Origin: Saccharicrinis sp963677245
Lineage (GTDB): Bacteria > Bacteroidota > Bacteroidia > Bacteroidales > Marinilabiliaceae
NCBI GenBank assembly: GCA_963677245.1
Contig: OY781921.1
Span: 4,402,001 to 4,466,000 of the forward strand
Direction: 5' to 3'
DNA length: 64,000 nucleotides
In this document: positions 26,006 through 33,254 of the stretch, piece after piece
Position numbering within the stretch: position 1 is the first letter of the stretch
How the letters are laid out: each line of letters opens with the position of its first letter
The notes under the pieces: model-generated
Told to the model about the DNA's origin: nothing
The model's input: the letters and a program-made list of their open reading frames with translations, nothing else
Database searches by the model: none
Position numbers and translations under genes: made by a program

Positions 26006-27136
26006 TTATAGTCTTACAGACATTTGTTGAACCATTTTATCTTTCCATGGCCTAAAATCTCCAGCCTGAATGTGTTTTCTTGCTTCTTTTACCAACCACA
26101 AATAAAAGGCCAGATTATGCAAACTCCCAATTTGGGATGCCAGCATTTCTTTTGAAACAAATAAATGTCTTAAATAGGCTTTGGTATAATGATGATCTAC
26201 AAAAGATGTTCCTTCAGGATCGATAGGTGAAAAGTCATCTTTCCATTTTTCATTTTTCATATTCATTACGCCACGAGATGTAAAAAGCATTCCGTTTCTT
26301 CCATTACGTGTTGGCATCACGCAATCAAACATGTCTACGCCTAGTGCAATGGATTCTAGAATATTGATTGGCGTACCTACGCCCATTAAATATCTGGGTT
26401 TGTCTTCTGGTAAAATTCCGGTTACCACTTCAGTCATTTCATACATAACCTCAGCAGGTTCGCCTACAGATAATCCGCCTATAGCGTTACCTTCTCTTTC
26501 AAAAGAGGCAATATATTCTGCTGATTGTTTTCGTAAATCTCTGAAACCCGCTCCTTGTACAATGGGGAAAAAGGTTTGGTTATGATCGTATTTGGGAGAA
26601 GTGGCATCAAATTGTTGAATCCCTCTTTTTAACCAGCGATGGGTTAACTCCATAGAGTTTTTTGCATAATTATGGTCGGCATCTCCCGGAGCACATTCAT
26701 CAAATGCCATAATAATATCTGCACCAATGATACGTTGAATATCTACTACATTTTCAGGTGTAAAAAGATGTTTGGAGCCATCAATATGCGAACTAAATAC
26801 AGCTCCTTCTTCCTTTAGTTTTCGGTTTCCACTTAACGAAAAAACCTGATAACCTCCACTATCGGTTAATATTGGTTTGTTCCAGCCGTTAAATTTATGT
26901 AGTCCACCCGCTTTTTCAATAATATCCAATCCCGGACGCAAATATAAATGGTACGTATTTCCAAGTATAATTTGAGCCTGAATATCATTTTCCAGGTCTT
27001 TAAAATGTACACCTTTTACACTTCCCACTGTACCTACAGGCATAAAAATAGGAGTTTCTATTTCTCCGTGATCTGTAGTTATTTTTCCTGCTCTGGCTCT
27101 GCTTTGCGTATCCTTTACTTGTAATTCAAATTCCAT
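26006..27136 (-). CDS. tgt: Queuine/preQ1 tRNA-ribosyltransferase lacking the zinc cysteines
   Basis: This 376-residue cytoplasmic enzyme swaps guanine 34 of GUN-anticodon tRNAs for a queuosine precursor. Motifs include LGNTYHLYLRPG, TDSGGYQVFSL with the catalytic Asp, and FDCVMPTRNGRNG with the nucleophile Asp. The usual zinc site CxCxxC is replaced here by Gly309, Ser311 and Asp314 in DPEGTSFVD, while the fourth ligand His340 (SLHNL) stays at the expected distance of 31 residues. The ATG at 27136 gives the family start MEFELQV; the open frame runs 16 codons further. The gene precedes the LptF/LptG gene. Confidence 0.95.
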   Translation of the reverse strand: MEFELQVKDTQSRARAGKITTDHGEIETPIFMPVGTVGSVKGVHFKDLENDIQAQIILGNTYHLYLRPGLDIIEKAGGLHKFNGWNKPILTDSGGYQVFSLSGNRKLKEEGAVFSSHIDGSKHLFTPENVVDIQRIIGADIIMAFDECAPGDADHNYAKNSMELTHRWLKRGIQQFDATSPKYDHNQTFFPIVQGAGFRDLRKQSAEYIASFEREGNAIGGLSVGEPAEVMYEMTEVVTGILPEDKPRYLMGVGTPINILESIALGVDMFDCVMPTRNGRNGMLFTSRGVMNMKNEKWKDDFSPIDPEGTSFVDHHYTKAYLRHLFVSKEMLASQIGSLHNLAFYLWLVKEARKHIQAGDFRPWKDKMVQQMSVRL

Positions 27137-27157
27137 TATGGTTGTTATTTGGGGCTG

Positions 27158-27165
27158 CAAATATA
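27158..27165 (-). promoter_or_regulatory. tgt promoter -7 element
   Basis: The minus strand reads TATATTTG, an exact TAnnTTTG, 22 bases before the tgt ATG. A TTG (complement of 27182-27184) lies 16 bases upstream, a little close. Confidence 0.45.
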
Positions 27166-27341
27166 AAAATACATTGTTTATCAAGGTACTTCAATTTTAT
27201 AAAAAAACATCTTAACTTGCTTTTATTCAAAATGAAAATATGTTTGATGTGTTTTATAACTAGTATCCTGATACCTGATTTAGCTTGTATATTAATGATT
27301 GTATGCTTGCCTGTCAGTTAAAATTTAATCATATTTGAAAA

Positions 27342-28490
27342 GTGGAACTTTCAGAGCTAATACCAAGCGAAGGCATAGCACTCTATGTGAGTGTTTTTAT
27401 TTTTTGTATGCTGATAATTCAGTTGTTTTATTATTTATTCTATTACGGTTATTTTCTTCGTTTTTTGAAAAAACCAGTAGGGAATAGAACCTACTTTCCA
27501 CCTGCATCCATTATTATTTGTGCGAAAAATGAATCTAAGAATTTAAAAAATCACTTACCACAGATATTGGCACAGGAATATCCTTCGAACTTCGAGGTGA
27601 TTGTTGTAAATGATGCATCTGAAGATGATTCTGAATTGGTTCTTGCTCGTTTTAAAGAAAAAAACAAACATCTTTATTATACAAGTATTCCTTACGATAA
27701 GAAATTTCGACATGGAAAAAAACTAGCTGTTACAATTGGGGTAAAAGCCGCAAATAATGAACACCTGCTCTTTACAGATGCCGATTGTTTACCTGCTGGT
27801 AAACATTGGTTAAAAAATATGATGCAAGGTTTTGAGGGAGACAAAGAAATTGTTTTAGGTTATGGACCGTATCGAAAAGAAAAGGGGTTCATCAATAAGT
27901 TGCAGCGTTTTGATACCTTTTATATTGCGATGTTATATTTATCATTAGCTTTAAGAGGTCGGCCTTATATGGGAGTTGGTAGGAATTTGGCATACAAGAA
28001 ATCATTATTCCAAAAGCACAACGGATTCCAAAAGCACCAGCATATTTTATCCGGAGATGATGATCTTTTTATAAGGGATGCAGCAACAAAGAAAAATGTT
28101 GGAATTGTAGCTTTACCAGAAGCATTTACTTATTCTGAGCCAGTGACAAGTTTTAAGGAATGGAGGAGGCAAAAAAGCAGGCATTTAACAACGGCACCAC
28201 ATTATAAATTTTCAATTCGACTTATTTTAGGCCTCGAGGCTTTAAGCCGACAATTATTCTGGACCCTTTCTTTAATATGTGTTTTTTTTCCTACTTTTGT
28301 CTATGTGGTATTGGCATTTATATTTATTAAATTGTTAGTACAAATTATAGTTCAAAACAGTATAGCAAAAAGGTTACATAGTAAAGATTTGATTGGGGTT
28401 GGAGTGTTGTTTGATATTATCTTACCTTTTATAATCGGATTGTTATTAATTGGCGGAAAAAGACAAGCAAAAAAGAATAAATGGACTTAA
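27342..28490 (+). CDS. Membrane glycosyltransferase, family 2
   Basis: This 382-residue protein has an N-terminal membrane helix (about 12-35), a GT-A domain (about 50-270) and two to three C-terminal membrane helices. The GT2 motifs are SIIICAKNESKNL, VVNDASEDDSE, the DXD-like TDADCLP, and DDDLFIRDAA followed by the acceptor-site block WRRQKSRH, which resembles the Q/RxxRW motif of processive enzymes. The sugar and acceptor are unknown. The start is a GTG at 27342 because no ATG precedes the first membrane helix. The stop overlaps the sigma factor start by ten bases, so the two are translationally coupled. Confidence 0.88.
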   Translation: MELSELIPSEGIALYVSVFIFCMLIIQLFYYLFYYGYFLRFLKKPVGNRTYFPPASIIICAKNESKNLKNHLPQILAQEYPSNFEVIVVNDASEDDSELVLARFKEKNKHLYYTSIPYDKKFRHGKKLAVTIGVKAANNEHLLFTDADCLPAGKHWLKNMMQGFEGDKEIVLGYGPYRKEKGFINKLQRFDTFYIAMLYLSLALRGRPYMGVGRNLAYKKSLFQKHNGFQKHQHILSGDDDLFIRDAATKKNVGIVALPEAFTYSEPVTSFKEWRRQKSRHLTTAPHYKFSIRLILGLEALSRQLFWTLSLICVFFPTFVYVVLAFIFIKLLVQIIVQNSIAKRLHSKDLIGVGVLFDIILPFIIGLLLIGGKRQAKKNKWT

Positions 28491-29092
28491 ACCCAAACTT
28501 ATCGGACAAGGCAAAACACGATTTTTCATTGGTTCAGTTGGCAGTAAAAGGCGATCAAAAAGCTTTTGCAGAACTAATGGGAAGGTATCGAGATGCAATC
28601 TACTTTATGTTGTTGAAAATGGTAAACAATAAAAGTGATGCAGAGGATTTGACCATTGAAGCTTTTGGTAAGGCTTTTAAAAATATTCATCAGTATTCTC
28701 CTAATTATGCTTTTAGTACATGGTTATTTAAAATAGCCTCTAATAACTGTATTGATTACCTGAGAAAGAAACGAACTAATATTGTTTCAATTGACGGAAG
28801 CCATATTAGTGAAGAAAAAGAAAATGATTCGCCAATCCATTTAAAGGATGAAACGCCAGATCCGGAAGAAGGAATGATTAAACAGCAGAAGGCTATATTG
28901 ATGCGAACTGTTGTAAAAAAACTAAAGCCTCGATACCGTACTTTAATTGAGCTGCGTTACTTCAATGAATTTTCTTATGAAGAAATAGCGCAAGAACTAG
29001 ATTTGCCACTGGGTACTGTTAAAGCACAATTATTCAGAGCGCGAGAGTTATTATTCAATACACTTAAAAATACCGACGTTAAGCTGGACTAG
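28481..29092 (+). CDS. ECF-type RNA polymerase sigma factor
   Basis: This 203-residue protein has sigma region 2 (about 20-95, with RYRDAIYFML, DAEDLTIEAFGKAF and FSTWLFKIASNNCIDYLR) and region 4 (about 140-195, with YRTLIELRYFNEFSYEEIA and LGTVKAQLFRARELL). The 40-residue linker is acidic. It lacks the other sigma-70 regions, so it is an alternative sigma factor of the ECF class. No anti-sigma gene is adjacent; instead it overlaps the glycosyltransferase gene upstream and is followed after 28 bases by rsmG. Its regulon cannot be told from the window. Confidence 0.93.
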   Translation: MDLNPNLSDKAKHDFSLVQLAVKGDQKAFAELMGRYRDAIYFMLLKMVNNKSDAEDLTIEAFGKAFKNIHQYSPNYAFSTWLFKIASNNCIDYLRKKRTNIVSIDGSHISEEKENDSPIHLKDETPDPEEGMIKQQKAILMRTVVKKLKPRYRTLIELRYFNEFSYEEIAQELDLPLGTVKAQLFRARELLFNTLKNTDVKLD

Positions 29093-29120
29093 TCAGAGAG
29101 GGTCGCAAGCAGGAAGTTTT

Positions 29121-29741
29121 ATGAGCTTAATAGAAAAATACTTTCCGGAGATTTCGGATGAGCAAAAAATATTATTTCAGAATCTTGAAAAGTTATACCC
29201 GGAATGGAATGATAAAATAAATGTTATTTCCCGTAAGGATATTGATGAATTGGTGATTAGGCATGTTTTGCATTCTTTGGCCATTGTAAAGTATACTAAG
29301 TTTACCCCAGGAACTAAGGTGATTGATGTAGGTACGGGAGGAGGATTTCCAGGAATTCCATTAGCCATTTACTATCCGGAATGTCAGTTTCATCTGGTAG
29401 ATTCCATAGGAAAAAAGATAAAAGTGGTAGAAAAGATTGCTTCCGAGCTTGGACTTAAGAATGTGAAAGCTGAGCAGGTACGATCTGAGAAAGTTAAAGA
29501 AAAATACGATTTTGTGGTGAGTAGGGCTGTGACAGCTTTTCCTCGTTTTGTTTCTTTAACCCGACATCTTATCAGCGACAAGCAAAAAAATGCTATTTCA
29601 AATGGTATTCTTTATTTAAAAGGAGGCGATTTTGATGAGGAAATTAAGCCTTTTGCAAAACGTACATCAATTGTTGATTTGACTGATTATTATGAAGAGG
29701 ACTTCTTCGAAACGAAAAAGTTAATTCATCTTACCTTTTAG
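29121..29741 (+). CDS. rsmG: 16S rRNA (guanine(527)-N7)-methyltransferase
   Basis: This 206-residue enzyme adds a methyl group to N7 of G527 of 16S rRNA. The SAM-binding loop VIDVGTGGGFPGIPLAI near residue 67 and the following FHLVDSIGKKIKVVEKI are hallmark RsmG sequences, and FVVSRAVTAF marks the conserved central part. Length is normal. It follows the sigma factor by 28 bases and an AGGAAG stretch lies just before its ATG. Confidence 0.95.
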   Translation: MSLIEKYFPEISDEQKILFQNLEKLYPEWNDKINVISRKDIDELVIRHVLHSLAIVKYTKFTPGTKVIDVGTGGGFPGIPLAIYYPECQFHLVDSIGKKIKVVEKIASELGLKNVKAEQVRSEKVKEKYDFVVSRAVTAFPRFVSLTRHLISDKQKNAISNGILYLKGGDFDEEIKPFAKRTSIVDLTDYYEEDFFETKKLIHLTF

Positions 29742-29798
29742 TATAGGTAGAGAACTGTGATCCAAAAGGAAACATTTTGCAAATTATTTCTATTTTTT

Positions 29799-29829
29799 TT
29801 TGGAAGAAGAAAATAAAGATGTATTTTTG
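29799..29829 (+). promoter_or_regulatory. rpmH promoter
   Basis: TTTG at 29799-29802, a 19-base spacer and TATTTTTG at 29822-29829 match the Bacteroidota housekeeping consensus exactly. The rpmH start lies 54 bases after the -7 element. Confidence 0.75.
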
Positions 29830-29883
29830 TAGTCCGAAAATAGAAAAATAACGAACTGTCGAAAGATATAAAAGCATAACAAA

Positions 29884-30042
29884 ATGAAAAGGACATTTCA
29901 ACCTTCTAACAGAAAAAGAAGAAATAAGCACGGATTTAGAGCTAGAATGGCTAGCGTAAATGGTCGTAAAGTATTAGCTTCAAGAAGAGCTAAAGGTAGA
30001 AAGAAACTTTCTGTTTCTTCTGAAAAAAGACATAAAGCATAA
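29884..30042 (+). CDS. rpmH: 50S ribosomal protein L34
   Basis: This short gene encodes 52 residues, starting MKRTFQPSNRKRRNKHGF and ending in SEKRHKA, the typical L34 sequence with its RMASVNGRKVLASRR core. L34 is part of the large ribosomal subunit. The gene has its own consensus promoter and terminator. In this window it is not next to rnpA or dnaA, unlike the classical origin cluster. Confidence 0.97.
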   Translation: MKRTFQPSNRKRRNKHGFRARMASVNGRKVLASRRAKGRKKLSVSSEKRHKA

Positions 30043-30068
30043 ATAATTGCTTCAATTATATAAAAAAG

Positions 30069-30096
30069 AGGATTCAATTTTTGAATCCTTTTTTTT
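30069..30096 (+). terminator. rpmH terminator
   Basis: AGGATTCAA at 30069-30077 pairs with TTGAATCCT at 30081-30089 around a three-base loop, followed by a run of eight T. Confidence 0.9.
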
Positions 30097-30256
30097 GTGC
30101 TTTATTTTTAACGTTGTTTCGTTTAAATGAATGAGGTGGATTGTTTCTGATGCTTAGCAGAAAAGTAATAAATTACCCTGTCCATTAAGATCTATTATTA
30201 AACTCACGTTATTTTATATTATTTTTGAGCTCGTCTAAAGAAAAACACATACACAT

Positions 30257-31096
30257 ATGTCTGTACTGAAGTTTCTAATTAGTAAAAGGTTTCTGATTCA
30301 TATTGCCTCAGCGTTGGGGTTAATTGCATTTATATTAATTGCCACTTTTGTTACCTTAAATATTTATACGCATCATGGTGAAAGCTTTGAAACGCCAGAT
30401 TTTTCAGGTCTAACAGAACGACAATTTATAGACTTGGTGCGACAAAAAGATTTAAGATACAGGATTATTGATTCGGTACATATTAGTGATATAACACCAG
30501 GCGCTGTAGTAGAGCAAACTCCAAAACCGGGTAATTTGGTTAAAGAAAACAGGACTATATTTTTTACTATTAATGCCTATTCTGCAGAACAGGTTCCTAT
30601 GCCTAAATTAATGGATTTTTCATTACGAAATGCGCAGGTTACACTGGAGTCTTATGGTTTAAGAGTTGGGCAACTAATTTATATTCCATCAGAATATACG
30701 CAGTTGATTTTAGGTCAACATTATGAGGGGAAACCAATTGAGCCAGGAACTTTAATAGCCAAAGGTTCTACTATTGATTTATTAGTTGGTCAAGGTCTAA
30801 GTAATAAAAAGACAGAAGTGCCTGATTTAATTGGAATGACTTTAGAGGAGGCGCGAAATTATTTATTGGCTAATTCATTAAATATTGATGCCGTCATATA
30901 CGATGATAGCATTCCAACACCAGAAGATAGTTTGAGAGCTTTTGTTTGGAAGCAGTTACCGGAAAGTGAAATAGGAAAAAAATTACAGTTAGGATCTTCA
31001 TTAGATATTTGGTTAACGATAGATTCTTTTAAAATAATGCCCGATACTTTGATGGTAGATTCATTAGGGGTGGATTTAAATGTAGTAAACCAGTAA
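30257..31096 (+). CDS. PASTA-domain membrane protein
   Basis: This 279-residue protein has one N-terminal membrane helix (about 13-34) and three PASTA repeats facing the periplasm (about 40-110, 112-182 and 186-255). Typical repeat endings are AVVEQTPKPGNLVKENRT, GTLIAKGSTIDLLVGQG and the third opening VPDLIGMTLEEARNYLLA. There is no kinase or transpeptidase domain. PASTA modules bind peptidoglycan fragments or division enzymes in other families. It lies one base before rluD and 1.1 kb before ddl, so a link to cell-wall synthesis is plausible but not shown. Confidence 0.9.
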   Translation: MSVLKFLISKRFLIHIASALGLIAFILIATFVTLNIYTHHGESFETPDFSGLTERQFIDLVRQKDLRYRIIDSVHISDITPGAVVEQTPKPGNLVKENRTIFFTINAYSAEQVPMPKLMDFSLRNAQVTLESYGLRVGQLIYIPSEYTQLILGQHYEGKPIEPGTLIAKGSTIDLLVGQGLSNKKTEVPDLIGMTLEEARNYLLANSLNIDAVIYDDSIPTPEDSLRAFVWKQLPESEIGKKLQLGSSLDIWLTIDSFKIMPDTLMVDSLGVDLNVVNQ

Positions 31097-31097
31097 G

Positions 31098-32153
31098 ATG
31101 ACTGAGGAAAAGGATAAAAGAGAAGAGTTAGAGGAGTTGGGGGATGAGCAAAACGAAATGTTTGAGCATTTTAGATTTGTGACAGATGCCGGTCAGAAAC
31201 AGATTCGTATTGATAAGTTTTTGGTGAATAGGATGGAGAACGCTTCTCGTAATAAAATTCAGGAAGCAGCTTCAGCTGGAAATATTTTGGTGGATGGTAA
31301 TCCGGTTAAGTCTAACTATAAAATTAAGCCCAACGAAACCATAACGATTGTTATGGAATTTCCTCGTCGGGAACTTAAAATTATTCCGGAAGATATTCCT
31401 TTAAATATTCATTATGAAGATGATCATCTGATTGTAGTGAATAAAAATCCTGGTATGGTTGTACATCCGGGGCATGGAAATTATACAGGAACCTTAGTGA
31501 ATGCATTAGCTTATCATTTGAAAGATTTGCCTCTTTTTAATGATAATGATCCTCGTCCGGGTTTGGTGCATCGCATCGATAAAGATACATCCGGATTACT
31601 GGTTGTAGCCAAAACAGAGCAAGCTAAAAATAAATTGGCAGCACAGTTTTTTGATAAAACTACAGAGCGTTCATATATTGCATTGGTTTGGGGTAATGTT
31701 GAAGAAGATGAGGGTACGATTACCGGTCATATTGGGCGAAGCGTAAAAGATAGAATGCAGATGTGCGTATATCCGGAAGGCGATCATGGAAAGCATGCTG
31801 TTACGCATTATAAAGTGCTGGAAAGATTGGGTTATGTGACTTTGGTTCAGTGTGTATTGGAAACAGGAAGAACGCATCAGATACGTGCCCATATGAAATA
31901 TATTGGTCATACATTATTTAATGATCAGCGATATGGAGGTGATCAGATTTTAAAGGGAACCACCTTTTCGAAGTATAAGCAGTTTGTTCAAAATTGTTTT
32001 AACGTATTGCCTCGTCAGGCTTTACATGCCAAATCATTAGGGTTTGTTCATCCACATACTGGAGAGAAAATGAGTTTTGATACGGAAGTTCCACAGGATA
32101 TGACAGATGTGATTGAAAAGTGGAGAGTTTATATTGCGAATAGAGAGATGTAA
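31098..32153 (+). CDS. RluA/RluD-family 23S rRNA pseudouridine synthase
   Basis: This 351-residue enzyme makes pseudouridines in RNA. The N-terminal S4 domain (about 35-95, RIDKFLVNRMENASRNKIQ) binds RNA. The catalytic domain has the signature PGLVHRIDKDTSGLLVVAKT, which carries the catalytic Asp. The RTHQIRAHM motif follows. An acidic 20-residue leader precedes the S4 domain. The layout fits RluD, which modifies helix 69 of 23S rRNA. It is separated by one base from the PASTA gene and by 52 bases from ddl. Confidence 0.92.
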   Translation: MTEEKDKREELEELGDEQNEMFEHFRFVTDAGQKQIRIDKFLVNRMENASRNKIQEAASAGNILVDGNPVKSNYKIKPNETITIVMEFPRRELKIIPEDIPLNIHYEDDHLIVVNKNPGMVVHPGHGNYTGTLVNALAYHLKDLPLFNDNDPRPGLVHRIDKDTSGLLVVAKTEQAKNKLAAQFFDKTTERSYIALVWGNVEEDEGTITGHIGRSVKDRMQMCVYPEGDHGKHAVTHYKVLERLGYVTLVQCVLETGRTHQIRAHMKYIGHTLFNDQRYGGDQILKGTTFSKYKQFVQNCFNVLPRQALHAKSLGFVHPHTGEKMSFDTEVPQDMTDVIEKWRVYIANREM

Positions 32154-32205
32154 TTTGCTTTCAGTTTAGAATCTCATATTATCAAAAAGAAAAAATAAAC
32201 ACAGC

Positions 32206-33183
32206 ATGTCTAAAAAAAATATCGCAGTTGTATACGGAGGAGATTCTTCTGAAATAGTTGTGTCCAGAAAGAGTGCACAAGGCGTTCTTTCATTTATAGA
32301 CAAAGATAAATACAATACTTATCCGGTATTGCTGACTACAGAGAAATGGGTAGCAGAAGTCAATAATCAGGAGTATTTCATTAATAAAGATGATTTCTCA
32401 TTTCAGTTGGAAGGAGAGAAAATTGACTTTGCTTGTGCTTATATAACTATTCATGGTACGCCGGGTGAAGATGGTAAACTGCAAGGGTATTTTGATATGG
32501 TAGGCATGCCTTACTCCACATGTGGTGTTTTGCCGGCTGCGCTTACATTTAATAAGTTTGCTTGTAATACATATCTCAAAGGATTTGGTGTTTCAGTAGC
32601 TGACTCCTTATTGATAAGAAAAGGGACAGAATATAATGTAGACAGGATATTGGATACGCTTGGTTTACCTTGTTTTATTAAACCTAATGCCGGAGGTTCA
32701 AGTTTTGGAGTAACAAAGGCAAAGAAGATTGCCGAGATTGGTCCTGCAATTGAAAAAGCTTTTGAAGAGAGTGACGAGGTCATTATTGAGCAGTTTATAG
32801 ATGGTAAAGAATTTACTTGCGGATTGTATAAGGCAGGAGGCAAAGAAACTGTATTTCCCGTTACAGAAGTGATTCCGGCCAATGAATTTTTTGATTTTGA
32901 GGCTAAGTATACTGCTGAAAAAGCCCAGGAAATAACACCAGCCAGATTATCTAAAGAAAATACAGACAGGATACAAAAAATATCATCCATGATTTATGAT
33001 ATTCTTGGATGTAAAGGGATTGTACGTGTGGATTATATCTTAAAGGATAATAATATTTATTTACTAGAGGTGAATACAACTCCAGGTATGACAACGACAA
33101 GTTTTATACCTCAGCAAATTGCAGCAGCAAATTTAGATATTAAGGAAGTATTTACAGATATTCTGGAAAGCTCGATAAGATAG
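32206..33183 (+). CDS. ddl: D-alanine--D-alanine ligase
   Basis: This 325-residue ATP-grasp enzyme joins two D-alanines for peptidoglycan precursors in the cytoplasm. The N-terminal IAVVYGGDSSEIVVS, the HGTPGEDGKLQGYFD segment, the central PCFIKPNAGGSSFGVTKAK and the C-terminal YLLEVNTTPGMT blocks all match Ddl. The D-Ala product comes from the Alr half of the fusion at 41.1 kb and the dipeptide is used by its MurF half. A strong terminator follows. Confidence 0.95.
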   Translation: MSKKNIAVVYGGDSSEIVVSRKSAQGVLSFIDKDKYNTYPVLLTTEKWVAEVNNQEYFINKDDFSFQLEGEKIDFACAYITIHGTPGEDGKLQGYFDMVGMPYSTCGVLPAALTFNKFACNTYLKGFGVSVADSLLIRKGTEYNVDRILDTLGLPCFIKPNAGGSSFGVTKAKKIAEIGPAIEKAFEESDEVIIEQFIDGKEFTCGLYKAGGKETVFPVTEVIPANEFFDFEAKYTAEKAQEITPARLSKENTDRIQKISSMIYDILGCKGIVRVDYILKDNNIYLLEVNTTPGMTTTSFIPQQIAAANLDIKEVFTDILESSIR

Positions 33184-33204
33184 TATGATTGAAAATATAA
33201 AAAG

Positions 33205-33238
33205 AAAGCGTGGTCAAATACTGGCCACGCTTTTTTTT
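33205..33238. terminator. Terminator between ddl and gcvP
   Basis: AAAGCGTGG at 33205-33213 pairs with CCACGCTTT at 33225-33233, followed on the plus strand by a T run to 33238. A-rich sequence on the other side allows use by the convergent gcvP too. Confidence 0.85.
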
Positions 33239-33254
33239 ATTATATGAATTTCAT

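Noticed and set aside
29731..29931. Minus-strand open frame over the rpmH start
   Set aside because: It lies over a consensus promoter and the true rpmH gene on the other strand.
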